Origin: an uncultured Pseudoflavonifractor sp.
Lineage (GTDB): Bacteria > Bacillota > Clostridia > Oscillospirales > Oscillospiraceae
DNA: 38,382 nucleotides
Reading direction: 5' to 3'
NCBI GenBank assembly: GCA_947425785.1
Contig: CANEAY010000016.1
Location: 1 to 38,382, forward strand
The position numbers and the translations under genes were made by a program. Shown one piece after another: positions 24,092 through 36,027 of the stretch (positions within the stretch are counted from its first letter, which is position 1; each line of letters starts with the position of its first letter). The notes below the pieces were generated by a model, which saw only the letters and a program-made list of their open reading frames with translations, made no database searches and was not told the DNA's origin.

Positions 24092-25537
24092 TCAGTCTTC
24101 CTTGGGTTCCTGGTCATCTTCGGCCACAGCGGCGTCTACCTCCGCCTGGAGCTGCTCTACCAGGTCTTCCTCCACAGCGGGCTCCTCTGTGGGAGCTTCC
24201 TCCACGGCGGGGATCTCTTCCACAGAGACCTCCTCAAGAGAGGGAGCAGCCACAGTATCGGGAATCTGGCTCTCCGGCAGGGTCTCGGCCTGGACGGTCT
24301 CCTCCTGGGTCTCTTCCGCCTCCTGCACCTTCTGGAGGGTCTGGGCGGCCACATCCTCGTGATAGGGGGTCACGCCGCCGAAGCGGTCGGGATCATAGGC
24401 CCGGCCCCGGGCGTACTGGCGCATGCCCACCCGGCTGGCGGCCTTCTGCTCGGGAGACATCTTCTCCTGGTCGGGATCCTTTTCCTTCTTCTTGCCCTTG
24501 TTCTTCCGGGCCTCCTCGGCCTCACGGGCGCGCTGCTCCGCCTTTTCCCGGCGCAGCCGCTTCTCTTCTTCCTTCTCCTCGATCTCCCGCAGGCGGGCCT
24601 CCTCGGCAGCCCTCTCATAGTCCTTCTTCAGCAGCTTGCTGGAGATAAGCTCCTGGCCAAGGCCCAGGATGTTGTTGGCGATCCAGTAGATGGAAAGGGC
24701 GGCGGGCATGGAAAAACCGATCCACAGGGACATAAGGGGAGTGATGAGCATCATCATCCGGCTGGTCTTCTCCGCCTGCTCGTTCTTCTCTCCGCCGTTC
24801 ATGTTGTTGGTGCGCATGGAGATCATGGAGAAGAGGATGCTGGTGCCGGCAGAGACCAGGGGGATGAGCAGAAGGCCCAGTCCGGTCAGCATACCGCCTA
24901 CGTGGGCCCAGAACTTCAGCTGTGGAACCTGGGCCAGGGACACCCCCAGGAAGCTGAAGTTCACCGGGATGATCGTCCCGGCGGTAGCACCGGCGGCTTC
25001 GATCACTCTGCCCACATTCTCCGGGGTGATGAGGGAGGCAAGGTAGAGCTGGTTGTAGCCCGCCTTCACCGTGGCCTCGGTCAGCTGGGCGGCCTCCTTG
25101 ATCCAGCCGTTCTGGCTGGCCACGGCGGCCCAGCCCAGGACATTGTTGCCCACATCCACCATCTGTTGGTAGGTCATGCCCATCATGTACTTCATGGGCT
25201 GGCGGATAATGGCATAGAGGGGGAAGAGGATGAAAATGGGAAGCAGAGACCACAGGCAGCCGCCCATGGGATTGACCTTCTCCTTCTCATACAGCTTCTG
25301 TACCTCGGCATTGTAGCGGTTGGGGTCTTTGCCGTACTGCTTTTGCAGCTTCTGCATCTTCCCCGAGAGCATGTTCATCTGGATCATGCTCCGCTTGCCC
25401 TTCAGGGACAGGGGAAACAGGATCAGCTTCACCACCAGGGCGAAGAGGATGAGCGCCAGACCATAGTTGTTGAGGAACTTGTAGAAGAACAGCAACAGCC
25501 AGGTAAAGGGCGTCATAAGGGTATACCAAATATCCAT
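24092..25537 (-). CDS. yidC: YidC/OxaA membrane protein insertase with long C-terminal tail
   Basis: A 481-aa insertase of the Gram-positive SpoIIIJ type. Membrane segments include about 8-22, 25-46 (YGLALILFALVVKLILFPL), 94-112 (GGCLWSLLPIFILFPLYAI), 215-240 and 268-292. The KGKRSMIQMN stretch after the second segment lines the hydrophilic groove. There is no lipoprotein signal. After the last segment the protein continues for about 180 residues: a charged coiled coil (ERAAEEARLREIEEKEEE), a Lys-rich patch, then a strongly acidic tail. Most relatives are 250-300 aa with a short basic tail. It lies between yidD and jag as usual. Confidence 0.95.
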   Translation of the reverse strand: MDIWYTLMTPFTWLLLFFYKFLNNYGLALILFALVVKLILFPLSLKGKRSMIQMNMLSGKMQKLQKQYGKDPNRYNAEVQKLYEKEKVNPMGGCLWSLLPIFILFPLYAIIRQPMKYMMGMTYQQMVDVGNNVLGWAAVASQNGWIKEAAQLTEATVKAGYNQLYLASLITPENVGRVIEAAGATAGTIIPVNFSFLGVSLAQVPQLKFWAHVGGMLTGLGLLLIPLVSAGTSILFSMISMRTNNMNGGEKNEQAEKTSRMMMLITPLMSLWIGFSMPAALSIYWIANNILGLGQELISSKLLKKDYERAAEEARLREIEEKEEEKRLRREKAEQRAREAEEARKNKGKKKEKDPDQEKMSPEQKAASRVGMRQYARGRAYDPDRFGGVTPYHEDVAAQTLQKVQEAEETQEETVQAETLPESQIPDTVAAPSLEEVSVEEIPAVEEAPTEEPAVEEDLVEQLQAEVDAAVAEDDQEPKED

Positions 25538-25564
25538 TGATCGGCCTCCACGTTTTTTTCTCGG

Positions 25565-25783
25565 TCAGGGTACGGGGTCGTACTCCACGGATGTTTGCCG
25601 GTGGAAGGGATGACACTTCAACAGCCGGCGCAGAGCCAGATACCCGCCCTTGGCCGCACCGTATTTCTCCACCGCCTCCAGGGCATAGGCCGAGCAGGTG
25701 GGGATAAAACGGCAGCAAGAGGGGCGGGCGGGTGAGATGTACTTTTGGTAAAAGCGGATACAGGCGAGGAACAATGCCTTCAT
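25565..25783 (-). CDS. yidD: Membrane protein insertion efficiency factor YidD
   Basis: A 72-aa protein with the family features [23 protein letters not shown] in pieces (FYQKYISP at about 11-18, C23/C24 and C30), [10 protein letters not shown], and the C-terminal [16 protein letters not shown]. It helps YidC-dependent insertion at the membrane. Its ATG overlaps the stop of rnpA by four bases (ATGA), indicating translational coupling. It lies 27 bases before yidC. Confidence 0.95.
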   Translation of the reverse strand: MKALFLACIRFYQKYISPARPSCCRFIPTCSAYALEAVEKYGAAKGGYLALRRLLKCHPFHRQTSVEYDPVP

Positions 25784-26118
25784 TCTCCCCTCACCCCCAG
25801 CTTGTCCAGCAGGCGCAAAAGCTCCCGCTCTACCTGGGCATAAGGGGCAAAGGCGGCACGCACCCGGGCCACCACCACGATGTCCCAGCCGGGAGCCATC
25901 TGGTGTTCATGGATGCGGTAAGCCTCCCGAATGCGGCGGCGCACCTTGTTGCGGCGCACCGCCTTTCCCACCTTGGTGCCCACGGTGAGGCCCAGGCGGT
26001 TTCGTTCAGAGCCGTTGCGGCGGACATATACCACCAAGCAGGGCCCCGCCTCACTTTTTCCTTTGGCATAGAGCCGGCGGAACAGATGGTTTTCCTTCAT
26101 GGACACAGTCTGGCGCAT
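25780..26118 (-). CDS. rnpA: Ribonuclease P protein component
   Basis: A 112-aa basic protein. The RNase P protein signature [14 protein letters not shown] lies at about 55-68, with [13 protein letters not shown] before it. It binds the RNase P RNA that trims tRNA 5' ends. The start is the ATG at 26118, 8 bases after AGGAGG; an upstream extension of 25 residues has no ribosome site, and an internal ATG six codons later is possible. It lies about 100 bases after rpmH. Confidence 0.95.
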   Translation of the reverse strand: MRQTVSMKENHLFRRLYAKGKSEAGPCLVVYVRRNGSERNRLGLTVGTKVGKAVRRNKVRRRIREAYRIHEHQMAPGWDIVVVARVRAAFAPYAQVERELLRLLDKLGVRGE

Positions 26119-26221
26119 CTGTCCCACCTCCTTTTCCAATATTCTCTCTATGCACCGCGGGGGCGGCAGAAAAAGTTCCACCGCCCCAGACAAAACACCC
26201 TATTTGATTTGTGTGCCCACC

Positions 26222-26356
26222 TTAGTAGGACAGGCGGGCCCGACCGGCGCGACGGCGGCGGGAGAGGACTTTGCGGCCGTTGGCGGTGGCCATCCGCTTG
26301 CGGAAGCCATGAACCTTGCTGCGCTGGCGCTTCTTGGGCTGATAGGTACGCTTCAT
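26222..26356 (-). CDS. rpmH: 50S ribosomal protein L34
   Basis: A 44-aa, very basic protein starting [18 protein letters not shown] and ending [12 protein letters not shown], an unmistakable L34. AGGAGGTG precedes the ATG. It heads the rpmH-rnpA-yidD-yidC-jag operon, transcribed away from the origin. Confidence 0.98.
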   Translation of the reverse strand: MKRTYQPKKRQRSKVHGFRKRMATANGRKVLSRRRRAGRARLSY

Positions 26357-26387
26357 GCTGGAACACCTCCTGTATTCTGTCTGACAA

Positions 26388-26439
26388 GGCCCCAAAGGGG
26401 CCCGTCCACCACAACGCCCGGAAAGCCGGGCGCGGTTGT
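26388..26439 (-). promoter_or_regulatory. Two hairpins in the rpmH leader
   Basis: The leader of about 114 bases contains two GC-rich stems: GGCCCC/GGGGCC (26388-26402) and CGCCCGG/CCGGGCG with flanking pairs (26411-26439). They may protect or regulate the ribosomal-protein message. Confidence 0.45.
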
Positions 26440-26476
26440 CACTGTCATGGCCTTTATCTGCAAAGGCGCAAATGGT

Positions 26477-26506
26477 ATTATACTGGAAAGGGATTCACCC
26501 TGTCAA
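26477..26506 (-). promoter_or_regulatory. rpmH operon promoter
   Basis: On the minus strand, consensus TTGACA (26506-26501), 18 bases, consensus TATAAT (26482-26477). It is the strongest-looking promoter in the window. Confidence 0.85.
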
Positions 26507-26572
26507 CCTCCTTTTTTCTCTTTTCCAATCCCGTTGCTCTAAACACCCTACATTTTGTGTCCTGTCATTTTT

Positions 26573-26670
26573 TTATCCACAACTTTCACAAAAATTGTGG
26601 AAAAATTTTTATTTGAAAGGCCCTTCACCGTTGCCTTCGGCCTCGATTTTTGGTATAATAGTGTGGATTA
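26573..26670. other. oriC: DnaA-box cluster upstream of dnaA (oriC, first part)
   Basis: Three boxes: TTATCCACA on plus at 26573-26581 (perfect); TTTTCCACA on minus at 26596-26604; TAATCCACA on minus at 26662-26670, next to the dnaA transcript start. The surroundings are AT-rich. The last box would let DnaA repress its own gene. Confidence 0.8.
26631..26659 (+). promoter_or_regulatory. dnaA promoter
   Basis: TTGCCT (26631-26636), 17 bases, TATAAT (26654-26659) with an extended -10 TGG. A DnaA box starts three bases downstream (26662), consistent with autorepression. Confidence 0.75.
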
Positions 26671-26695
26671 ACTATAAATAAGAATTCAGAGAGAA

Positions 26696-28033
26696 ATGAG
26701 TGAGGCTGAAGCCATGAATTCCGCCCCTGACATTTGGAAAAAAGTCCTCTCCCTCATGGAGGGAGACCTGACCTCCACCACCCTCGGCACCTGGTTCGAC
26801 GACACCGAGGCCCTGTCCCTCACCGCCGACACACTTACCCTTTACACCCCCACAGCCTTCAAGCGGGACATCATCGTCTCCCGGTATTTATCCAATGTAC
26901 AGAAAGCTCTGCGGGAGCTGTTTTCCGCCGACTTTCAGGTGAAAGTCCTGGCGGAGGGGGAGAAGGATACCCTGCCCAAGCAGGGAGACAGTTCCTTCCT
27001 TCCGGGTACCGAGGCGTATACTTTTGATACCTTCGTGGTGGGCTCCTCCAACAAATTTGCCTACTCCGCCGCCCAGGCGGTGGCGGACGACCCCGGCAAA
27101 CCCAAGGGTTATAACCCTCTGTTCATTTACGGAGAATCCGGCCTGGGCAAGACCCACCTGCTCTACGCCATCGCCCACGCCATCCACGCCAAGTATCCCG
27201 ATTACCGCATCGTCTACATCAAGGGGGACGCTTTTACCAACGAGCTGGTCACCGCCATCCGGGAGGGCAAAAACCAGGAGTTCCGGGACAAATACCGTTC
27301 CTGCGACGTGTTTTTGATGGACGACGTGCAGTTTATCGCCGGCCGGGAATCCTCCCAGGAAGAGATGTTCCACACCTTCAACTCCCTGTATGAGTCCCAG
27401 CGGCAGATCGTTTTTACCGCCGACCGGCCCCCCAGAGAGATGCTCCGGCTGGACGACCGGCTGCGCACACGGTTCGAGTGGGGCCTGCCTATCGACGTAC
27501 AGCCGCCGGACTATGAGACACGGGTAGCCATCATCAAAAATAAGGCCATCCAGCGGGGCATGGATCTGCCCGACCCGGTGCTCAGCTACATTGCCGACAA
27601 CATCACCGCCAATGTCCGGCAGATCGAGGGCACAGTCAACAAGATACTGGCCTTCCAGGAGCTGATGGGTGCCCAGGTGGACGCCGAGACCGTCACCCGG
27701 GCGGTACGGGATATGTTCAAGGACAAGACGGAATTTCTTCCCTCTGCCGACGTTATCATCGAAGAGGTGGGCAAGTTCTACAATATCTCCGTGGCCGATA
27801 TCAAGGGGCAGAACCGCACCAAAGAGATCGTACTGGCCCGGCAGGTGGCTATGTACGAGACCCGGCGGCTCACCAGCCTGTCCCTGCCGGAGATCGGCCA
27901 GGTCTTCGGCGGCCGGGATCATACCACCGTCATGCACTCCCTGCGCCGGGTGGAGACCCTTGTGAAAAGCTCCCCGGAGATGAGCGAGATCATCAAAGAC
28001 ATCAACGCCAACATCAATGCCCGTTATGAATGA
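26696..28033 (+). CDS. dnaA: Chromosomal replication initiator protein DnaA
   Basis: A 445-aa DnaA. Domain I occupies about 10-85 (IWKKVLSLMEGDL). The AAA+ domain has Walker A GESGLGKT (146-153), Walker B VFLMDDVQ and the arginine-finger region DDRLRTRFEWG. The domain IV DNA-binding signature is GGRDHTTVMHSLRRVE near the end. Domain II is short, which fits the modest length. The start at 26696 has only a weak GAGAGA site; a second ATG seven codons in is an alternative. It binds the boxes on both sides of its own gene to open the origin. Confidence 0.98.
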   Translation: MSEAEAMNSAPDIWKKVLSLMEGDLTSTTLGTWFDDTEALSLTADTLTLYTPTAFKRDIIVSRYLSNVQKALRELFSADFQVKVLAEGEKDTLPKQGDSSFLPGTEAYTFDTFVVGSSNKFAYSAAQAVADDPGKPKGYNPLFIYGESGLGKTHLLYAIAHAIHAKYPDYRIVYIKGDAFTNELVTAIREGKNQEFRDKYRSCDVFLMDDVQFIAGRESSQEEMFHTFNSLYESQRQIVFTADRPPREMLRLDDRLRTRFEWGLPIDVQPPDYETRVAIIKNKAIQRGMDLPDPVLSYIADNITANVRQIEGTVNKILAFQELMGAQVDAETVTRAVRDMFKDKTEFLPSADVIIEEVGKFYNISVADIKGQNRTKEIVLARQVAMYETRRLTSLSLPEIGQVFGGRDHTTVMHSLRRVETLVKSSPEMSEIIKDINANINARYE

Positions 28034-28094
28034 TCGACCCTTCTCCAAAAAACGCCCTTTTCCACCCCTTTTTGTGGAAATGTGAAAGAATATC

Positions 28095-28234
28095 CGTGGA
28101 TAACTTTTATCCCCGGGCCTTTCGGTGGAAAAGCCTATTTTAATACACATTGTAATGTGGATCGCCATCCATTGGAATATAAGGCTTACAACTGATTATC
28201 CACAATTTTTCTGCCCTACTACTAAGACTACGAC
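28095..28234. other. oriC: Replication origin unwinding region between dnaA and dnaN (oriC, second part)
   Basis: TTATCCACG (minus, 28095-28103, one mismatch) and a perfect TTATCCACA (plus, 28196-28204). Eleven bases after the perfect box, a run of triplets at 28216-28234 (CTACTACTAAGACTACGAC) reads TAG-TAG-TAG on the other strand, like the DnaA-trio element of the Bacillus origin. A CTGCC stretch between them resembles the GC cluster. With the boxes before dnaA, this makes a bipartite origin. Confidence 0.8.
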
Positions 28235-28282
28235 AAAAATAGATTCCCTCCTCTTTGTGGGGAAGGGAGAACGGAGGTCTTT

Positions 28283-29407
28283 ATGAAGTTTTCCTGCGAA
28301 AAGGCTCTTTTACAGGCGGCCATTGCCACCTCCTCCCGGGCCACTGCCCCCAAAAGCTCCATCCCTGCTCTGGAGGGTATCCTTCTGGAAGCGGATCAGG
28401 AGCTGCGGCTCACCGGCTTCAACCTGGAGACCGGCATCCGCACGGTGGTGCCCGCCGATGTGGAGGAGCACGGTACTTTAGTCCTCTCCGCCCGGCTTTT
28501 TGGTGATATCATCCGCCGTCTTCCCGACGACATGGTGACCATCTCCACCGATGGCCTCACCGTCCACATCCAGTGCGGGGTCAGTGAGTTCCACATCCAG
28601 GGCATCGACCCGGAGGAGTTCCCCGAGCTTCCCGCGGTGGAGCCCCAGAACGCCCTGGTGCTCACCCGCTCCACCCTGGCGGACATGATCAACCGCACCC
28701 TCTTTGCCGTGTCCCAGAACGATGCCCGGCCCATCCTCACCGGCTCCCTTTTTGAAGTGGTGGGCGATCTGCTGACAGTGGTCTCCGTGGACGGTCAGCG
28801 GCTGGCTCTGCGCCGGGAGAAGCTTGCCCAGGCCCCCGGCCGGGACTTCTCCTTCGTGGTGCCCGGTATGGCCTTGGGCGAGGTACGGGGCATCTGCGGC
28901 GACGGGGACGAGGAGGTCTCCATCACCACCGGCTCCCGCCATGTGCTCTTCCGCATCGGTACCACCCTTTTGGTGACCCGGCGGCTGGAGGGAGAGTTCC
29001 TCAATTACCGCCAGTCCATCACCTGGAAGAACACTATTGATTTGAAGGTAGATGTAAAGCAGCTCATGACCTCCATCGACCGGGTGAGCCTCATTCTTCA
29101 CGAGAACACCAAGAACCCCCTGCGCTGCATCGTGGGCGACGGCATGATCTACCTCTCCTCCGTCACCGCCATCGGCAACGCCTCCGACCAGTGCCCAGTG
29201 GAGGGCAGCGGTGACGACCTCCACATCGGCTTCAATCACCGCTTCCTGATGGAGGCGCTGAAGGCGGTGCCCACCGAGCAGGCCAAGCTCCTCATGGGTA
29301 CCCCCTCCACCCCCTGCATCATCGTTCCCACCGAGGATGCGGCGGGGGAGGAGAGCTACCTCTTTATGGTTCTGCCTGTGCGGATGAGCGCTTCCTGGGA
29401 TAAGTGA
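28283..29407 (+). CDS. dnaN: DNA polymerase III beta subunit (sliding clamp)
   Basis: A 374-aa clamp protein with three similar domains. It starts [20 protein letters not shown] and contains [29 protein letters not shown]-like sequence ([15 protein letters not shown], about 172-186), and ends [10 protein letters not shown], the typical clamp C-terminus. It rings DNA and holds polymerase III. GGAGG precedes the ATG at 28283. It lies directly after the origin unwinding region. Confidence 0.98.
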   Translation: MKFSCEKALLQAAIATSSRATAPKSSIPALEGILLEADQELRLTGFNLETGIRTVVPADVEEHGTLVLSARLFGDIIRRLPDDMVTISTDGLTVHIQCGVSEFHIQGIDPEEFPELPAVEPQNALVLTRSTLADMINRTLFAVSQNDARPILTGSLFEVVGDLLTVVSVDGQRLALRREKLAQAPGRDFSFVVPGMALGEVRGICGDGDEEVSITTGSRHVLFRIGTTLLVTRRLEGEFLNYRQSITWKNTIDLKVDVKQLMTSIDRVSLILHENTKNPLRCIVGDGMIYLSSVTAIGNASDQCPVEGSGDDLHIGFNHRFLMEALKAVPTEQAKLLMGTPSTPCIIVPTEDAAGEESYLFMVLPVRMSASWDK

Positions 29408-29408
29408 T

Positions 29409-29618
29409 ATGAAAAACGAAGTAAAAATCACCACCGAGTTCATCAAGCTGGAGGCCCTTTTGAAGTTTGCCGGCGTCACCGAGACCGGCGGTGAGGCCAA
29501 GGGCGCCATTCAGGCCGGAGAGGTAAAGGTCAACGGCGAGGTGTGCACCATGCGGGGCAAGAAGCTCCGCCCCGGCGACAAGGTATCCCTCCCCGGCGTG
29601 GAGCTGACAGTCACATGA
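29409..29618 (+). CDS. yaaA: YaaA-type S4 domain RNA-binding protein
   Basis: A 69-aa S4-domain protein ([24 protein letters not shown], then [21 protein letters not shown]). Its position between dnaN and recF is the Bacillus yaaA (rlbA) position. The S4 domain implies RNA binding, perhaps to ribosomal RNA. It starts one base after the dnaN stop and overlaps recF by four bases (ATGA), so translation is coupled through the three genes. Confidence 0.93.
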   Translation: MKNEVKITTEFIKLEALLKFAGVTETGGEAKGAIQAGEVKVNGEVCTMRGKKLRPGDKVSLPGVELTVT

Positions 29619-30721
29619 TACTCAAGAGCCTGGAGCTGGATTTTTTCCGCAACTACGTCCATACGGAGTTGTCTTTTTCCCCCGGTGTCAATGTCATCTG
29701 GGGAGATAACGCCCAGGGAAAGACCAACCTTTTGGAGGCGGCGGCTTACCTGTCCTCGGCCAGGAGCCACCGGGCCAGGTATGATAAAGAGCTCATCCAG
29801 TTTGGTGTCGACCACGCCTTTTTGAAGGGGGAGGTCTTTTCCCACAGCCGGGACTTTACTCTGGAGGCCCGGCTCCACCGGGGGGAGCGGCGGCAGATAT
29901 TTTCCAACGGAGTGAAGCTGAAGACCGCCGGGGAGCTGGGAGAGGTGCTCAACACCATACTCTTCTGTCCCGAAGATCTGTCCCTCATCCGGGATGGGGC
30001 GGCGGAACGGCGGCGGTTTTTGGACGACGCCATCTGCCAGCTGCGGCCCCGGTATGCGGTAGCTTTGGCAGAGTATAAGCGGCTTTACGAGCAAAAGACC
30101 CGCATCCTCCGGGATTGGGAGGAAAAGCCCTCCCTCCTGGATACCCTGGACGATTTCAACCTGCGTATGGCTCAGGTGGGGGCCTATCTCATCCACTACC
30201 GGGCCCACTTTGTCAAGCGGCTGGCCGCCCTGACGCCCCCCATTCAATCCGACTTCTCCGGGGGGCGGGAGAAGCTGGGCCTGCGGTATGAGACGGTGTC
30301 CACCGTCACCGACCCGGAGGTCTCTCCCAAGGTCATTCTGGAACAGCTATTGGAGCATCAGCAGAGCCACAGAAGGGCGGAGCTGGACTCCCGCCAGTGC
30401 CTCTCCGGCCCCCACAAGGACGATTTGACAGTGGAGATAGACGGCCAGGCTGCCCGGCAATTTGCCTCCCAGGGCCAGACCAGGACGGCGGCCCTTTCTT
30501 TGAAGCTGGCCTGCCGGGAGCTTTTCAAGGAGGACACGGGAGAGTGGCCGGTACTGCTGCTGGATGACGTGCTCTCCGAGCTGGACGCCAGGCGGCAGTC
30601 CTTCGTGTTAGAGCGCATCGACGGCGGCCAGGTGCTCATCACCTGCTGTGAGGAGACCGGGGCGCTCCCTCCTGACGGCAAGCGGTTCCAGGTGAAGGCC
30701 GGCGCCCTCATCACCGGGTAA
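29615..30721 (+). CDS. recF: DNA replication and repair protein RecF
   Basis: A 368-aa SMC-like ATPase. Walker A GDNAQGKT (30-37), the signature LSGPHKDDL, and Walker [13 protein letters not shown] followed by the D-loop are all present. It helps load RecA at gaps. The start is the ATG at 29615, overlapping the yaaA stop; a reading that begins 24 codons earlier lies inside yaaA. Confidence 0.96.
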   Translation: MILKSLELDFFRNYVHTELSFSPGVNVIWGDNAQGKTNLLEAAAYLSSARSHRARYDKELIQFGVDHAFLKGEVFSHSRDFTLEARLHRGERRQIFSNGVKLKTAGELGEVLNTILFCPEDLSLIRDGAAERRRFLDDAICQLRPRYAVALAEYKRLYEQKTRILRDWEEKPSLLDTLDDFNLRMAQVGAYLIHYRAHFVKRLAALTPPIQSDFSGGREKLGLRYETVSTVTDPEVSPKVILEQLLEHQQSHRRAELDSRQCLSGPHKDDLTVEIDGQAARQFASQGQTRTAALSLKLACRELFKEDTGEWPVLLLDDVLSELDARRQSFVLERIDGGQVLITCCEETGALPPDGKRFQVKAGALITG

Positions 30722-30733
30722 GGAGGAGATAGT

Positions 30734-30997
30734 ATGTACCTCCATTTGGGTCAGTCGGTGGTGACCCCCTACCGGGACATCATCGGCATCTTCGACCTGG
30801 ACAACGCCTCCTGGTCCCACCGCACCCGCTCCTTTTTGGAGCAGGCGGAGCGGGAGGGCCGGGTGGTAAACGCCGCCGCGGATATCCCCAAATCCTTTGT
30901 CCTTTGCCGGGGAAAGGGAAAAGAGAGCATCGTCTATCTCTCCCAGCTCTCCTCCGCCACTCTCAAGGGGCGGATGGAGAACGAGGGCTTTGAATAA
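30734..30997 (+). CDS. remB: RemB/YaaB family (DUF370) regulatory protein
   Basis: An 87-aa protein starting [20 protein letters not shown] and containing [16 protein letters not shown] and PKSFVLC, characteristic of the extracellular-matrix regulatory protein RemB found between recF and gyrB in many Firmicutes. Related RemA proteins bind DNA as rings; RemB's own role is less clear. AGGAGG precedes the ATG. Confidence 0.9.
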   Translation: MYLHLGQSVVTPYRDIIGIFDLDNASWSHRTRSFLEQAEREGRVVNAAADIPKSFVLCRGKGKESIVYLSQLSSATLKGRMENEGFE

Positions 30998-31018
30998 GAA
31001 AGGAAACACAAAGCAGAG

Positions 31019-31069
31019 CGCGAAGTGGGGGAAAACCCCTCGATACGGGAGGCTTTCCCATGCTTCGCG
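31019..31069 (+). promoter_or_regulatory. Structured leader before gyrB
   Basis: Nested stems: outer CGCGAAG (31019-31025) with CTTCGCG (31063-31069), inner GGGG/CCCC around AAAA (31027-31039). The ribosome site follows at about 31076. It may stabilise the message or tune gyrB translation. Confidence 0.4.
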
Positions 31070-31086
31070 AAAAACAGGAGGTAACT

Positions 31087-33066
31087 ATGAGCGACGAATT
31101 GATGAAGGAAGAATTGAAAAAAGAACAGGAATGGGAGGACAGCGTTACCCAAACCGAGCATGAGTACGGCGGCTCGGAAATTCAGGTATTGGAAGGACTG
31201 GAAGCCGTCCGAAAGCGTCCGGGCATGTACATCGGCTCCACCTCCTCCTCCGGGCTCCACCACCTGGTCTACGAGATCGTGGACAACGCCATTGACGAAG
31301 CCTTGGCGGGGTACTGTACTCACATCACTGTGGACATCCTCCCCGGCGACGTCATCAAGGTCACTGACGACGGCCGCGGCGTCCCCGTGGATATCCAGCC
31401 CCAGACCGGCCGGCCCGCCCTGGAGGTGGTGTATACCGTCCTCCACGCCGGCGGCAAGTTCGGCGGCGGCGGCTACAAGGTCTCCGGCGGCCTCCACGGT
31501 GTGGGCGGCAGCGTGGTCAACGCCCTGTCCGAATGGATGGAAGTCCGGGTCTATAAAAACGGCAATATCTACGAGGTAAAGTTCGCCCGGGGTACAATGA
31601 CCCAGGAGATGACCATTATCGGCAAGACCGACAAGACGGGCACCGAGGTGGTATTCAAGCCTGATCCGGAGATGTTTACCGATACCACCGTCTACGACTA
31701 TGACGTGCTCCATACCCGGATGCGGGAGGAGGCCTTCCTCAACGCCGGGCTCCACATCACCATCACCGATTCCCGGGGAGAGGAGCCGGTCTCCGACGCC
31801 ATGTGCTACGAGGGCGGCATCCGGGAGTTCGTCACCTTCCTCAACCGGAACAAGACCCCCCTCCATGAGCAGGTCATCTATGTAGCGGGCCAGAAGGACG
31901 ACGCCATGGCGGAGATATCTTTCCAGTATAACGACAGCTACAATGAGACCATTCTCTCCTTTGCCAACAACGTGCACACCCCCGAGGGCGGTATGCACGA
32001 GGACGGTTTCAAGCGGGCACTGACCACTGTGCTCAACAACTATGGCAAGAAATATAAGATATTGAAAGAGGACGACAAGGTATCCGGCGAGGACTGCCGG
32101 GAGGGCCTATGCTGCGTCATCTCCGTCAAGCTCACCGAGGCCCAGTTTGAGGGCCAGACCAAGGCCAAGCTGGGCAACAGCGAAATTCGTACCCTGGTCA
32201 ACGCCATCGTCAGCGAGAAGCTGGCAGAATTTCTGGAGGAGAACCCCGCCATCGGCCGGGCCATCCTGGACAAGGCCCTCACCGCCAACCGGGCCCGGGA
32301 GGCCGCCCGGAAGGCCAGGGAATCCATCCGCCGCAAGACCGCCCTTGGGGGCGCCGCCATGCCCGACAAGCTTCGGGACTGCAACATCAGCGACCCCACA
32401 GTGACCGAAATTTACATCGTAGAGGGCGACTCCGCCGGCGGCTCCGCCACCCAGGGCCGGGATTCCCAGTTCCAGGCCATCCTTCCCCTGTGGGGCAAGA
32501 TGCTCAACGTGGAGAAGGCCCGGGCCGATAAGGTCTACGGCAACGACAAGCTCCAGCCCGTCATCACCGCCCTGGGGGCTGGCATCGGGGAGGAGTTTGA
32601 CCTTTCCAAGCTCCGCTACCATAAGATCATCATTATGGCCGATGCCGACGTGGACGGCGCCCACATCCGCACCCTTCTTTTGACCTTCTTCTTCCGCTTT
32701 ATGCGGCCTCTGGTGGAGGAGGGCTACGTCTACTCCGCCGTGCCCCCCCTCTTTAAGCTGACAAGGGGCAAGACGGTGCGCCTGGCCTTCTCCGAGGAGG
32801 AGCGGGACGCCATCTCTGCCGAGCTCCGGGGGGACAACCCCAACGCCAAGGTGGACATCTCCCGCTTCAAGGGCCTGGGCGAGATGGATCCCCACGAGCT
32901 GTGGGAGACCACCATGGATCCCGAAAAGCGCACCCTGCGCCGCATTACCCTGGACGACGCTGTGGCCGCCGACGAGACCTTCACCATCCTCATGGGTGAG
33001 AAGGTGGAACCCCGGAAGGAGTTCATCGAGCGCAACGCCAAGTACGCCGTCAATCTGGACTATTAA
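31087..33066 (+). CDS. gyrB: DNA gyrase subunit B
   Basis: A 659-aa type IIA topoisomerase ATPase subunit. The GHKL ATPase site has [15 protein letters not shown] (about 66-80), [10 protein letters not shown] and [15 protein letters not shown]; the transducer follows, then the TOPRIM domain with EGDSAGGSA and [12 protein letters not shown]. The C-terminus ends [11 protein letters not shown], normal for GyrB. The start is the ATG at 31087 after CAGGAGG. Together with GyrA, 15 bases downstream, it introduces negative supercoils. Its N-terminus has about 25 extra charged residues. Confidence 0.97.
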   Translation: MSDELMKEELKKEQEWEDSVTQTEHEYGGSEIQVLEGLEAVRKRPGMYIGSTSSSGLHHLVYEIVDNAIDEALAGYCTHITVDILPGDVIKVTDDGRGVPVDIQPQTGRPALEVVYTVLHAGGKFGGGGYKVSGGLHGVGGSVVNALSEWMEVRVYKNGNIYEVKFARGTMTQEMTIIGKTDKTGTEVVFKPDPEMFTDTTVYDYDVLHTRMREEAFLNAGLHITITDSRGEEPVSDAMCYEGGIREFVTFLNRNKTPLHEQVIYVAGQKDDAMAEISFQYNDSYNETILSFANNVHTPEGGMHEDGFKRALTTVLNNYGKKYKILKEDDKVSGEDCREGLCCVISVKLTEAQFEGQTKAKLGNSEIRTLVNAIVSEKLAEFLEENPAIGRAILDKALTANRAREAARKARESIRRKTALGGAAMPDKLRDCNISDPTVTEIYIVEGDSAGGSATQGRDSQFQAILPLWGKMLNVEKARADKVYGNDKLQPVITALGAGIGEEFDLSKLRYHKIIIMADADVDGAHIRTLLLTFFFRFMRPLVEEGYVYSAVPPLFKLTRGKTVRLAFSEEERDAISAELRGDNPNAKVDISRFKGLGEMDPHELWETTMDPEKRTLRRITLDDAVAADETFTILMGEKVEPRKEFIERNAKYAVNLDY

Positions 33067-33081
33067 GGAGGCGAGAGACCA

Positions 33082-35628
<2,547 letters not shown>

Positions 35629-35637
35629 CACCCAAAA

Positions 35638-35663
35638 AAGGGGCGGCTTTTTAGCCGCCCCTT
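35638..35663 (+). terminator. Terminator hairpin after gyrA
   Basis: Perfect 11-bp arms AAGGGGCGGCT/AGCCGCCCCTT around TTTT, starting 10 bases after the gyrA stop. No long T run follows. Confidence 0.7.
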
Positions 35664-35684
35664 CCGTGAGAAGGAGGAAGAGGG

Positions 35685-36027
35685 ATGAAGAAAAAGGTGA
35701 CCTACCGCCCCAGCAAGGCCCAATCCCTTTTGGGCGGCGTCGTGGGCGTGGCATTTGTCTTGATCGGTCTTTTCGTGGTCATCCCACAGGTTGGCCTTTT
35801 CGGCCTTCTCTGGACAGGGATGGCGGTGGCTATCACGGCGATAAATTTCTACCACGCTTTCGGAAAAGGGTACATTGGCCCAAAAATTGAAATTGAGGAC
35901 GAGGGCCAGCCCCCCGGCGGAGACCGCCGAGGAGCGGCTGAAGAAGCTCCAGACCCTCTACGACCAGCGCCTCATCACTCCCGAGGAGTATGAGGAGAAG
36001 CGAAAGGAAATCTTGAAGGAACTGTGA
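35685..36027 (+). pseudogene. SHOCT-domain small membrane protein, frameshifted in a C6 run
   Basis: The first frame encodes MKKKVTYRPSKAQSLLGG, two membrane segments (about 16-33, 37-55) and EIEDEGQPP, then drifts into a Pro/Arg-rich tail ending at 35993. One base further on, the +1 frame encodes AETAEERLKKLQTLYDQ and RLITPEEYEEKRKEILKEL, a textbook SHOCT domain, with stop at 36025-36027 overlapping the ATG of the next gene. The break lies in six C at 35910-35915; five C would give one protein of 113 aa. A ribosome site GAAGGAGG is present. It could be a sequencing error, a fresh mutation, or a switchable run. The next gene also ends in a SHOCT-like domain. Confidence 0.75.

Noticed and set aside
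23261-25540. A 759-codon plus-strand frame over jag and yidC
   Set aside because: Leu/Gly/His-rich shadow opposite two certain genes, and it crosses their intergenic gap.
35910-35915. Programmed +1 ribosomal frameshift in the C6 run
   Set aside because: No stop codon or stimulatory structure is next to the run, and CCC-CCC-GGC lacks the known features of +1 recoding sites. Mutation, slippage or error is more likely, though not proven.
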